Source of the DNA: Candidatus Thiodiazotropha sp. (ex Monitilora ramsayi)
GTDB lineage: Bacteria > Pseudomonadota > Gammaproteobacteria > Chromatiales > Chromatiaceae
DNA length: 64,000 nucleotides
NCBI GenBank assembly: GCA_025655595.1
Contig: JAHXIO010000027.1
Location: 38,333-102,332, forward strand
Direction: 5' to 3'
Positions 7,791 to 15,535 of this stretch are shown here, piece after piece. The translations under genes and the position numbers were made by a program. Within the stretch, counting starts at the first letter, position 1. Each line of letters begins with the position of its first letter. Under the pieces are notes generated by a model, which searched no databases, was not told the origin of the DNA, and saw nothing but the letters and a program-made list of their open reading frames with translations.

Positions 7791-8702
7791 ATGTTCATTA
7801 CGAGAATCAGTTCAAAGATCATAAAGGTGTTTAGAGCATCTGCACTTATTTCTATATGTGGAGTACTTTTATTGTATGGTTGCGAAGATACCCAATATTA
7901 TGACTCTGTGGAATCGATATCGACAAAGCCATGTGTCTGGTCTATAGGATCTTATCCTGGCTGGATTCAGCATTACCTACCGCCAGAAGAAATAGACTAT
8001 ACGCCATGGACACACATTCTTCACTTTGCGATGTACCCTACACACTCAGGTCGTCTTGGAAATGGGGAGATATTAGATACTGAAGCAGACGCTGCTGTAT
8101 CAGCAGGACACGCTGCCGGTGTTCCTGTTGTCCTTGTGGTTGGAGGTGAAGGGTATGGCGACGAATTCATTGTTGCAACCGATGAAGTACATAGACCTCA
8201 ATTCATACAAGATATCATCAATCGCGTTACCAACCATGGATACGATGGTATATCGGTTGACTGGGAAGAGAATGTAGCTGGACATGAAGATCAGCTCATC
8301 GCCCTTGTACAAGAACTTCGCAATGCCTTAGACGGAATAAACACAAACTTACTGTTACTCATAGACGTTGTAGAAGGCTTGGTACCACCCTCGGTTGTAG
8401 CTCAGATAGTGGATGATGTCGACTCCGTCAATATCATGAGTTACTGGGATGAAGGAGTTGATCAAGTAGATGCGTATTTGGCATCGGGTATCCCAGCTTC
8501 AAAAATCGTTTTGGGGGTTGGTCTTTCCCACGACTACTTTGACCTGACACCAGAGCATGTCGAAAACAAAATTTCTATTGTCAAAAACCTCAAGCTGCGC
8601 GGCTTAGAATCATGGGCTATGCATGACATTGATGATTGGAATGATCCGCGCTTGCAACCTTTACGCGATCTTTTGGCAGACGCGGATAATTTCTGTTCAT
8701 AA
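7791..8702 (+). CDS. GH18-like lipoprotein
   Basis: A 303-residue lipoprotein with a signal peptide ending in the lipobox LLYGC, followed by a TIM-barrel-like domain. Family features of glycoside hydrolase 18 are visible: a strand ending near LHFAM, GGEG in the SxGG position, and YDGISVDWEE, which carries the proton-donor Glu. The usual DxxDxDxE has Ser in place of the second Asp (DGISVDWE), so activity may be altered. Later SVNIMSYWDEG and ILGVG-like strands fit the fold. Substrate would be chitin or peptidoglycan-like glycans by family; unproven. The start at 7791 has AAGGA 9 nt upstream. It is isolated within the repeat island. Confidence 0.75.
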   Translation: MFITRISSKIIKVFRASALISICGVLLLYGCEDTQYYDSVESISTKPCVWSIGSYPGWIQHYLPPEEIDYTPWTHILHFAMYPTHSGRLGNGEILDTEADAAVSAGHAAGVPVVLVVGGEGYGDEFIVATDEVHRPQFIQDIINRVTNHGYDGISVDWEENVAGHEDQLIALVQELRNALDGINTNLLLLIDVVEGLVPPSVVAQIVDDVDSVNIMSYWDEGVDQVDAYLASGIPASKIVLGVGLSHDYFDLTPEHVENKISIVKNLKLRGLESWAMHDIDDWNDPRLQPLRDLLADADNFCS

Positions 8703-8729
8703 AATAATTATTTGTGTACCGATCAGCGG

Positions 8730-8850
8730 GGTCAGATTAAATTCACTCTGACCCCATCATCCAAATATGGTCTGTCCCCTATTATTCTTTTTCTGCACCT
8801 AACAGAGATAACGTGGTCTGCCCCCTATTATTTCCAATGCGGCATTCTCC
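8730..8850 (+). repeat. REP-like units downstream of the GH18 gene
   Basis: A GGGGTCAGATTAAATTCACT unit near 8729 is followed by two CTGTCCCC/CTGCCCCC units near 8768 and 8815. These fill the gap before the convergent gene. Confidence 0.7.
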
Positions 8851-8868
8851 TTGCTAGCGTGTGGAGAA

Positions 8869-9387
8869 TCATCTCAACGCGCTCTCTTTTTGCTTCTTCT
8901 GGGATATGGGAATTGTCTTGCAGTTCTCAAACGAGATGTTGCCAGGTAAATAGAATCGTATTTGCGCGTTCATAATCCCGGTTACTTCCATGCCTTCAAT
9001 CACTTTGCAGCCGGCTGATTTGACCACATCGCGCACGGTTTCGGTTGCAGAGTCGCAGCCCAATACTATTACAGCATCATACTGTTCTGCACATTTCTGT
9101 AGCCTCTTCCGCTTTCCTGATGTCCACATACACATAAACCATTCGTGAGAAGGAATGCTCCTGAAAACTTTTGTTTTTACGCCATGATCTTCTAGTCGGG
9201 ATTGCAGCGTTGCTATGTATTGTTCGAAAGGAGCTGATTTCAGGAAGTTTCTAAAGAACCGAATGAAAGGCTTCTTCTCTCGCACTGCAACAGTCACTGC
9301 AGGACACATGTAGCAGGGAACGATCAAGGCTGAACTTAGTCCTACAACTTCGGAAACGACATCTAGATCATTGAAATGGATTGGCAT
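8869..9387 (-). CDS. Unrecognised protein with CxxC and Rossmann-like core
   Basis: A 172-residue soluble protein that I cannot assign confidently. An early CYMCP motif (about residues 25-29) could bind metal or act in redox chemistry. A central alpha/beta segment (YDAVIVLGCDSATETV, about 104-119) looks like a nucleotide- or cofactor-binding strand-loop. The tail MEVTGIMNAQIRF and FENCKTIPIS looks conserved rather than random. GGAGG precedes the ATG. About 190 bp upstream lies a promoter-like element with a Crp/Fnr-type box. The sequence looks like a real conserved gene, unlike its island neighbours, and may be an oxygen- or redox-responsive function. Confidence 0.6.
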   Translation of the reverse strand: MPIHFNDLDVVSEVVGLSSALIVPCYMCPAVTVAVREKKPFIRFFRNFLKSAPFEQYIATLQSRLEDHGVKTKVFRSIPSHEWFMCMWTSGKRKRLQKCAEQYDAVIVLGCDSATETVRDVVKSAGCKVIEGMEVTGIMNAQIRFYLPGNISFENCKTIPISQKKQKESALR

Positions 9388-9510
9388 TTCTCTCTCCTCC
9401 TTTCTTCACCGTTTCTTTAAGCCTAACAGGTGGATTTGTGGACGCCTTGAATATTGTAATATATGAACATAGTTCAAATATGGTTCTCACATACGACAGA
9501 ACAGACACAC

Positions 9511-9620
9511 GGGCAGGATGGAAAGATTGAAATGACGCCTGCATCCTGCTTGAAGTGATTTTCACCTATTCATCAATAGGTTAACAGGTCATCCCTTAAG
9601 GTAAACTTGATTGAGGTCAT
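9511..9620 (-). promoter_or_regulatory. Leader/promoter element copy A with Crp/Fnr-type box
   Basis: On the minus strand this holds a Crp/Fnr-type site (TTGATTGAGGTCAT on plus, 9607-9620), a -10-like TAACCT (9578-9583) placed 23 nt further, and a stem pairing GCAGGATG (9513-9520) with CATCCTGC (9542-9549) in the transcribed leader. The same layout recurs at 19691-19801; by hand alignment 81 of 111 columns match. Likely promoter and 5' UTR of the gene at 8869-9387. Confidence 0.5.
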
Positions 9621-9739
9621 CTCATGCGTTGGTAATAAACAGGGCTAGATAGGAATAATCTCTAATATTAGAAACTATCGCTCTCTGGCCAGTTTTTTGC
9701 ACATCATGAATACTCATTCAGCTTCAACTCAGAATGGTA

Positions 9740-10036
9740 ATGATTATCAGTTGTCACCGACCCTTTTATTGCGGTTTTTTCATTGCTCTCTGACCCGGTT
9801 TTACGCTTTATCCTGTCAGTAATCATGGTCTGTCCCCAATTGTTCACTCGTCATTTGGATACTCCTCTAGCGACATTGTCGCTGATTTAAAGTATCCGTT
9901 AAACTGGGGGAGGTTCAGTCTGTCCCCTATTGTTCTTTCTTGGCATGTGCAATCCTCCTTGATCGTACAAACTCGCAAGTATCTAACTGATAAAACGTGG
10001 TCTGTCCCCTATTATTACTTGGTCTGTCCCCTATTG
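9740..10036 (+). repeat. REP-like repeat cluster with RAYT 5' scar
   Basis: Units occur near 9746 (TTGTCACCGACCCTTTTA), 9825, 9918, 9991 and 10021 (CTGTCCCC type). The stretch 9937-10014 repeats the first codons, ribosome-binding site and upstream repeat of RAYT 1 (compare 7347-7424) with a few differences, so a RAYT unit decayed here. Confidence 0.75.
9841..9917 (-). mobile_element. Left-end remnant of an IS3-family element
   Basis: Read on minus, the terminus TGAACCTCCCCCAGTTTAAC is followed by AGAGGAG and an ATG (9854) that would begin the first transposase frame; the rest is gone. The terminus joins GTCTGTCCCC of a REP-like unit. Confidence 0.55.
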
Positions 10037-10037
10037 T

Positions 10038-10901
10038 TCAAAAAGGCTTGGTAGATACGTCAGCAGCGTTAAAAATGTGTACGCCGCCAAAGACGTTTCC
10101 CGGGTTGGCTCTTGCATGAAACAAAAAGAGGTCTTCGTCTGGCGAGGAAAGCTCCCAACCCCATAATGGCCCCTTGCTGTAAAACATTGATTTCGCAATA
10201 CTAGGTACAATTTTATTTTCGCTTTTTTTCAGCTGACCCTGAATATCTTTGTAAAAAACCTCAAGTGATTGTTTCAATGAATTTCTTATCGCTTCTTTGA
10301 ATTCATTGCTGTAGCGAATTTGTTGTACCTCGGCCATACCAAAAATATGGCTGACATACTGCCCGGTCCATTTTCCATCTCCTTGGGTAATGCGCAGCAC
10401 CAGCATCAGATCTGAGCGTTTGACCCCGTCCGTTTCCAGATACATGAACGGCTGAAGTTTATACGCATCACCACTGACGGGATTACTACTGAAAGTAAGG
10501 GAGGCTGGCATTTGTCCGTTTTGTTGGGACTTGTTTATTACATCCGTAGCCATATTTGGCAGATCAAGAACCGAAAACGAAGCCATACCTTTCGTGGCTC
10601 CTTCGGTGTCGGCGGACATAGATGAATTCATTGCTGCAACACCGAGAGGGCCGAAAAGTACCGCACCTAAAAGGATACCATTGCCAGACGTTGGAGATTT
10701 ACGTACAACTAGATTGCTATCGGAAACCACATTTGCGCCAATTGGTAGATCCCACTCCGATGGAACAAAGCTCTCTGCATAGATTGATGAAGGCTTTGAA
10801 GCATTTGTAGAGGGGCGCGTCATAGTGCTGACGCAAGCTGAGAGGTTCAGCAACACTAGGGAAAGAAAAAAAGTTTTTATGAAGAGTTTTTGTTGAAACA
10901 T
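10038..10901 (-). CDS. Putative lipoprotein
   Basis: A 287-residue protein with a signal peptide and lipobox LSAC (Cys at about residue 23), so probably outer- or inner-membrane anchored. A GILLGAVLFGPLGVAAM stretch (about residues 75-91) is hydrophobic and may insert in the membrane. The rest is alpha/beta-like with no family I recognise. AAGGA lies before the start. The stop codon is read inside a REP-like unit (TTGTTCA on plus), so a repeat insertion may have set the present C-terminus. Isolated among repeats. Confidence 0.6.
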   Translation of the reverse strand: MFQQKLFIKTFFLSLVLLNLSACVSTMTRPSTNASKPSSIYAESFVPSEWDLPIGANVVSDSNLVVRKSPTSGNGILLGAVLFGPLGVAAMNSSMSADTEGATKGMASFSVLDLPNMATDVINKSQQNGQMPASLTFSSNPVSGDAYKLQPFMYLETDGVKRSDLMLVLRITQGDGKWTGQYVSHIFGMAEVQQIRYSNEFKEAIRNSLKQSLEVFYKDIQGQLKKSENKIVPSIAKSMFYSKGPLWGWELSSPDEDLFLFHARANPGNVFGGVHIFNAADVSTKPF

Positions 10902-10969
10902 TGGAGTTCCTTTGTTCTTTAATTAGAGATCCTAAACATGCCTAACGTCCCAATAAATGGCAGGAACGC

Positions 10970-11286
10970 AGCGGCGAGGTATAACAGGAGGCAGACCGCA
11001 GTTAAATACAATAATTATAGTTATTGCTAACTAATAATCGTGATCTGTCCCCTATTGTTTCCTTTAATGCAATTTTACTCTGACCCCATTTTATTCTATT
11101 ACAACTATTGCTAACTAATAATCGTGGTCTGTCCCCTATTATTTCTCCCGGTAACTTGAGAAAAGGGTACTGACCCCTTATATTGCTATAAACCGTGGTC
11201 TGTCCCCTATTATCAACGGCATAGTGTCGCTCAATAAAAGTCTCCGTTAAACTGGGGGAGGTTCAGTCTGTCCCCTATTATTTTCT
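10970..11286 (+). repeat. REP-like repeat cluster
   Basis: CTGTCCCC-type units lie near 11043, 11131, 11198 and 11267, with an AAAGGGTACTGACCCCTTA unit near 11162 and a reversed, decayed unit near 10988. The interval 10902-11287 has no gene. Confidence 0.75.
11213..11265 (-). mobile_element. Left-end remnant of an IS3-family element
   Basis: On minus, TGAACCTCCCCCAGTTTAAC followed by about 30 bp of element DNA, ending abruptly. The terminus again joins GTCTGTCCCC. It resembles the remnant at 9841-9917. Confidence 0.5.
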
Positions 11287-11287
11287 T

Positions 11288-11530
11288 TTAATAGTTGAGA
11301 AATTCGGAGAAAGTGTTTCCGTTAACTCCTGCGATTATGACTACAGTACCAAAGAAAATAGGTATACCAACATATGCCAATCTATAAAGCCATAGACCTT
11401 TGCCTCTTCCCCAATAGTCAATCATTGCCTTAAGCTTTCCAGTTGCCTCATCATGATTTAGGCTTCTATATAGAAACAAACATGCTATTGAAACGAAAAA
11501 TACCCCAATCGCCACAGTTACTAAATTCAT
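11288..11530 (-). CDS. Small two-helix membrane protein
   Basis: An 80-residue protein with two predicted membrane helices (about 3-22 and 51-69) separated by a charged loop containing RSLNHDEATGKL. GGAG lies 8 nt before the ATG. No family is recognised. The stop lies about 10 bp from a REP-like unit. Probably real, given the strong ribosome-binding site and hydrophobic pattern. Confidence 0.5.
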   Translation of the reverse strand: MNLVTVAIGVFFVSIACLFLYRSLNHDEATGKLKAMIDYWGRGKGLWLYRLAYVGIPIFFGTVVIIAGVNGNTFSEFLNY

Positions 11531-11585
11531 TTATATCTCCATATTTTTCTATTTGTATACCGCTATGCATAGCAGTATAAAAGTA

Positions 11586-11935
11586 GGATCAAAGTATACT
11601 TACTCTGACCCCGTTATTTCCGCTTTCTGATAAAACGTGGTCGTCCCCTATTATTCCGTATTCCGGGTCAAAGATGAATAATCGCTAATATAAGAAACAA
11701 TTACTCTCTGACTCGGTTTTTCTTGGGATCTGTTTATTTTTACTCTGACCTGATTTCATGTTCAAACGTGGCCTACCCCCTATTACTCTAATTCGCCTGT
11801 ATCAAACTGATAAAACGTGGTCTGTCCCCTATTATTCGATTATTCCTTTTATTGTTATTCGTCATTCCTGTAAACCGTGGTCTGTCCCCTATTATTCAAT
11901 TTAAATGATAAACCGTGGTCTGTCCCCTATTGTTT
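11586..11935 (+). repeat. Large direct duplication, copy 1
   Basis: This 350-bp segment recurs at 14083-14373 almost base for base. It contains several CTGTCCCC/CTGACCCC units. Copy 1 has an extra 60-bp unit (11838-11897) bounded by TATTATTC on both sides and lacks one T in a unit near 11640. Nothing coding is seen in it. Confidence 0.85.
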
Positions 11936-12075
11936 ATCTTCCTTGATAAGTATATTGTCAGGCTACTATAACCAGAATCTCCTGATGATTAAAATTAGTT
12001 TTTACACTGACCCAAAACTTTAGTTTTTACACTGACCCAAAACTTTACAAACTTTATGGTCTGTCCCCTATTATT
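11936..12075 (+). repeat. RAYT 2 5' scar and repeats
   Basis: Bases 11936-12021 match the ribosome-binding site and upstream region of RAYT 2 (13995-14080) with few changes. They end in two tandem GTTTTTACACTGACCC units and a CTGTCCCC unit. A RAYT 2-type unit was probably lost here. Confidence 0.7.
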
Positions 12076-12083
12076 CTCAATAA

Positions 12084-12635
12084 TTAATCACTATTTCCTA
12101 TGTATATAAATATACGCACAATTGCATCTTTTCTTGTCAGATGGTAGATATCCAATCTAATGATATTTTCACTGCCGGAATTTTGAAATATAACTCCGTA
12201 TTTATAGACTTCTTTCTCTTTAACTTCATCAATTTTTTCTTTTGTTGACAGACCGCGACTTAGTACAAATGAAGCGATATTATCAAAATCGACATCAACC
12301 ACACCTTCATTTTCTTCCATATCAAATTCACATTGAACTGCTAACTCAGTATCAAAATCTAAGTAAATTGAACAAAAGGGTGATAGTTCTTCATTAATTA
12401 CGGTATTTAGAGAGAATAACTTTTTGAAATCTGAGTATAATATACCTGCAAAGGACTCATTTGTAATAAGTTTTAAAGCTTGAGATACAGTATCAACCCT
12501 CAGAGACTTTAAAGCTTCAAAACCATCATGGTCGGAAATAAGAGAGTCATCAGTCTTCTCAGTTTCTTGCTCTTCGAAATCTGACTCAACTGAGTCATCG
12601 TCGAGATAGTCATCTTCTACCTCATAATCTGCCAC
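12084..12635 (-). CDS. Acidic hypothetical protein
   Basis: A 183-residue protein with a strongly acidic, disordered-looking N-terminus (about 1-35: many Asp/Glu) and a folded part from about residue 40. No motif or family is recognised. It starts at GTG with a weak ribosome-binding site, 30 bp after the preceding gene, so the two probably form an operon. It ends a few bases before a REP-like unit. Possibly an accessory pair; function unknown. Confidence 0.5.
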   Translation of the reverse strand: MADYEVEDDYLDDDSVESDFEEQETEKTDDSLISDHDGFEALKSLRVDTVSQALKLITNESFAGILYSDFKKLFSLNTVINEELSPFCSIYLDFDTELAVQCEFDMEENEGVVDVDFDNIASFVLSRGLSTKEKIDEVKEKEVYKYGVIFQNSGSENIIRLDIYHLTRKDAIVRIFIYIGNSD

Positions 12636-12665
12636 ACACTTTGATCTGGCATATACTGCGCCTAG

Positions 12666-12998
12666 TCATTTTAATAATTCGGTGAAATCATCCGCAAACA
12701 TATCGCCAGTACTACCGCTTAGAAAATCAAGCATTGTTGTGCTCCCTTTGTTTATTCGAATGTATTCAAGGCCTTCTAAATCGTTTGAATATTGATCCGT
12801 GAATTTATGAAAGTCATCAGTATCAAATATGTTGGTAAGCAATGCTTTGAACTCATTGGCTCTTTCTAAATCGCTTGAATATTTATTCTGGTTTGGATAG
12901 TCATAAACCTTGACGAAAGCTTCCGTTAATTCACGTTGAATATCTTCATCTTCGAATCTGAAGCTAATACTTACATTCATTTCCATAGTGTTTTCCAT
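12666..12998 (-). CDS. Hypothetical protein, partner of the acidic protein
   Basis: A 110-residue acidic protein, no signal peptide or membrane helix, with no recognised family. The N-terminus MNVSISFRFEDEDIQREL looks like a beta strand plus helix. An internal ATG at 12986 with GGAAA upstream is an alternative start. It lies 30 bp before the gene at 12084-12635 on the same strand. Base composition is AT-rich like the island. Confidence 0.45.
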   Translation of the reverse strand: MENTMEMNVSISFRFEDEDIQRELTEAFVKVYDYPNQNKYSSDLERANEFKALLTNIFDTDDFHKFTDQYSNDLEGLEYIRINKGSTTMLDFLSGSTGDMFADDFTELLK

Positions 12999-13029
12999 AT
13001 TTCTTAGTTTAAGTTATAAATGCAAAAAT

Positions 13030-13152
13030 TATCAGTTGTCACCGTTCCCTTTATTGCTCAAACCGATGGAGGTCAAAAGGATGTGGAATAGCAGGGGGCA
13101 GACCACGGTTAAATACAATAATTACAGTTATTACTTACTAATAATCGTGGTC
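13030..13152. repeat. REP-like units in both orientations
   Basis: A TTGTCACCGTTCCCTTTATT unit near 13038, a reversed GGGGGCAGACCACGGTTAAA unit near 13091, and the left half of a plus-oriented unit ending CGTGGTC at 13152, where an IS3-type end begins. Confidence 0.65.
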
Positions 13153-13270
13153 TGACGTTCCCCCAATAAAACGGACAATTTTAGTTAAGGGCATGGACTT
13201 ACTTCAATTCAGTGGACACCCGCTCGATTAACGTCATTTGCTCCTCATAAGCCTCTGGACTTATATTTCC
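13153..13270 (-). pseudogene. IS3-family right end with transposase C-terminus
   Basis: On minus, 24 codons (13270-13199) read GNISPEAYEEQMTLIERV and end at TAA. This resembles the C-terminus of IS3-family OrfB. The terminal inverted repeat follows, ending at TGACGTTCCC (13153) next to CGTGGTC. The remainder is missing, cut where the RAYT 2 repeat starts. Non-functional. Confidence 0.65.
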
Positions 13271-13274
13271 TGAG

Positions 13275-13296
13275 AGTTTGGGGTCAGTGTAAAAAC
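13275..13296 (-). repeat. 3' inverted repeat of RAYT unit 2
   Basis: Exact 22-bp reverse complement of 14059-14080. It overlaps the last codons of the RAYT 2 gene and supplies its TGA stop codon (13284-13286). With its partner it bounds an 806-bp unit. Confidence 0.85.
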
Positions 13297-13994
13297 CCAT
13301 TATCTCCCTTCCCCTTTGGTTTAGGACCGCGCTTTAACGGTATAACCCTACGACCACTCAACACCTCTACTTCTCTTTTGAATCTATCATTACCCAGCAC
13401 CATTCCTTGGTTGACTGTATTTCGTATCTGATTCAACATTTCAGAATCAAGGTGCCCTGTAAACAACTCACGATAGGCCTTTGCCCTCTCTGTAACTGTT
13501 CTTCCAAGATTCTGATAAATGTGATGTGGTGTCCAAATCTTTATTTGCTGGCCTAACCCGTTAGCCCGATAACTTGACCAACAGTACTCTTCTGGAGCAG
13601 ACACCATTCCTGCTCTCACCGGATTAAGCTCAATATATCTTTGGCATACCAGGAGATACTCATCTTCATCAACGACACTTGATTTAAAGCGCCCCTCCCA
13701 CAAGGTACCAGTTCTTTGATAAGTATGATTGAAATAGCGAACGTAATATCGTCCAAGTGTTTGCATCATCTTTGAAGCACCATCCGGTGTCGAGGGTGTC
13801 ACCAATAGATGCACATGATTTGTCATAAAGACCCAGGCATGTATAGCGACCATGTACTTTTCGGCACATTCACCTAACCAATGGGCATAGGCGGAAAAAT
13901 CTTCCTCTGAAGCAAAACAGGGTTGTCTATTTGTGCCGCGCTGAATAATATGTTGAGGCATCCCTGGCAAACAAAGCCTTGGTAGTCTAGCCAT
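13284..13994 (-). CDS. REP-associated tyrosine transposase (RAYT) 2
   Basis: A 236-residue RAYT: opening LPGMPQHIIQRGTNR, HUH motif NHVHLL (about residues 63-68), candidate catalytic Tyr in QRYIELNPVRA, and C-terminal RRVIPLKRGPKPKGKG. It is clearly paralogous to RAYT 1 but enclosed by a different repeat subfamily (core ACACTGACCCC). The stop codon is provided by that repeat. AAGGAAG lies 4 nt before the ATG. It looks intact. By analogy with described RAYTs it would recognise and process its flanking single-stranded repeat; that specificity is inferred. Confidence 0.9.
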   Translation of the reverse strand: MARLPRLCLPGMPQHIIQRGTNRQPCFASEEDFSAYAHWLGECAEKYMVAIHAWVFMTNHVHLLVTPSTPDGASKMMQTLGRYYVRYFNHTYQRTGTLWEGRFKSSVVDEDEYLLVCQRYIELNPVRAGMVSAPEEYCWSSYRANGLGQQIKIWTPHHIYQNLGRTVTERAKAYRELFTGHLDSEMLNQIRNTVNQGMVLGNDRFKREVEVLSGRRVIPLKRGPKPKGKGDNGFLH

Positions 13995-14058
13995 GTATCT
14001 TCCTTGATAAGTGTATTGTCAGGATACTATAACCAGAATCTCCCGATGATTAAAATTA

Positions 14059-14080
14059 GTTTTTACACTGACCCCAAACT
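14059..14080 (+). repeat. 5' inverted repeat of RAYT unit 2
   Basis: Plus-oriented 22-bp unit (begins GTTTTTACACTG, ends CAAACT), the perfect partner of 13275-13296, 64 bp upstream of the RAYT 2 start. Confidence 0.85.
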
Positions 14081-14082
14081 TC

Positions 14083-14430
14083 GGATCAAAGTATACTTAC
14101 TCTGACCCCGTTATTTCCGCTTTCTGATAAAACGTGGTCTGTCCCCTATTATTCCGTATTCCGGGTCAAAGATGAATAATCGCTAATATAAGAAACAATT
14201 ACTCTCTGACTCGGTTTTTCTTGGGATCTGTTTATTTTTACTCTGACCTGATTTCATGTTCAAACGTGGCCTACCCCCTATTACTCTAATTCGCCTGTAT
14301 CAAACTGATAAAACGTGGTCTGTCCCCTATTATTCAATTTAAATGATAAACCGTGGTCTGTCCCCTATTGTTTCCCCTATTGTTTTCTATTGTTTTGGTC
14401 TGTCCCCTATTATCACTTTTACGTTTTTGC
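14083..14430 (+). repeat. Large direct duplication, copy 2, and adjoining units
   Basis: 14083-14373 is the second copy of 11586-11935 without the 60-bp unit found in copy 1. Two further decayed units follow to about 14415. No gene is present in 13995-14433. Confidence 0.8.
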
Positions 14431-14433
14431 TTT

Positions 14434-15030
14434 TTATGGAGCTGTAAGTAAAAGGGTATTGACCCCTTTTATTTCATTCGCTACCAATAGCCTAATCTCA
14501 CGATCATTTATTGAACTAATTGGCGGTGATAGCGCAATTCCTGAGCGATTGTAATTATGAACCCCTCCAGACACTGAACCATAAGCTGTTCTGTCAGACC
14601 TATGCATGAACGTCGCGTTTTTACTTATGTCAATTAATTCCTGTCTGCTGATTTCATGCCATAACCGTATTGGTTTATTCTTGTCAAACGGGATGAAAAA
14701 TCCCCCAGTATCTGTCATTGTAGTATCACTGAATGTGCCTGACCGGATCATACAACCATCATCTCCTTTGAAAAATACCCCTTGTTCCGTCTTATATTTT
14801 GCAGAAAATTGACCTCTTTTTACCCTAACTTTGATTACGTCCATGTTTTCAGTGCGTAACAATGAAAACGATTCTTCAATATCAAAGAGTATTTTAAATT
14901 CAATATCTTCATTGACAGGTATGTGATGATACAAGCGCGTATAGTAAGTATTATTAGCATTACAGGCCGTCAATATAGTCAACAATGAGACCATTAATGT
15001 TGTAATGTTGAAAACAGAATATGCGCTCAT
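14434..15030 (-). CDS. Putative lipoprotein with repeat-derived C-terminus
   Basis: A 198-residue protein with a signal peptide and lipobox LTAC (Cys near residue 23). The mature part is beta-rich without a recognised family. The last 14 codons (NEIKGVNTLLLTAP) read through a REP-like AAAAGGGGTCAATACCC unit (14449-14471), so a repeat insertion replaced the original C-terminus. The ribosome-binding site is poor. The first codons are duplicated at about 15536-15556. It may be decaying. Confidence 0.45.
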   Translation of the reverse strand: MSAYSVFNITTLMVSLLTILTACNANNTYYTRLYHHIPVNEDIEFKILFDIEESFSLLRTENMDVIKVRVKRGQFSAKYKTEQGVFFKGDDGCMIRSGTFSDTTMTDTGGFFIPFDKNKPIRLWHEISRQELIDISKNATFMHRSDRTAYGSVSGGVHNYNRSGIALSPPISSINDREIRLLVANEIKGVNTLLLTAP

Positions 15031-15235
15031 TTTATACTTTAATAAAATCCATCTATAAGTCAGATTTCGCTAATCTGGTTTTAGTTTCTATGCTCTATAT
15101 CCATTTCTTAACTGAAAAGGGTTCTGACTCTTTAGCTCAGTTTATTTGATTACGTTTCTTTTGATTGAGTTATGAACAAAATGGGTCAGTACCCTTTATT
15201 AAGTTACAGCGAAAAAAGGGTACTGACCCCTTTTA
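15011..15235 (+). repeat. 225-bp direct duplication, copy 1
   Basis: Matches 15536-15761 with only a handful of differences. It spans the first codons of the lipoprotein gene, its upstream region and three TCTGACTC/CAGTACCC/ACTGACCCC-type units. Confidence 0.85.
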
Positions 15236-15239
15236 CTAT

Positions 15240-15535
15240 TATATTTGATAATTCCTAAGGTAATTGGACTGAGATAAGATTACCAGTAGTCACCGACCCC
15301 TTTTATTTCTTCAATCCTCCTTTATAGTACAAACTCTCCCGTATCTAAATGATAAACCGTGGTCTGTCCCCTATTGTTTACAACTATTGCTAACTAATAA
15401 TCGTGGTCTGTCCCCTATTATTAATACAATCATTACAGTTATTGCTAACTATTAATCGTGGTCTGTTCCCTATTGTTCCTATTGTTCTAAACCCTCTAAT
15501 TAATAATTAATCGTGGTCTGTCCCCTATTATTCTT
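15240..15535 (+). repeat. REP-like cluster between the duplications
   Basis: Contains an AGTCACCGACCCCTTTTATT unit near 15287, a decayed RAYT 1-type 5' end (about 15310-15378, with CAATCCTCCTTTATAGTACA), and four CTGTCCCC-type units near 15364, 15408, 15461 and 15519. Confidence 0.75.

Noticed and set aside
9368..9565. 65-residue minus-strand frame upstream of the 8869 gene
   Set aside because: It lies within the promoter-leader region, overlaps the ribosome-binding site of the real gene, and looks random.
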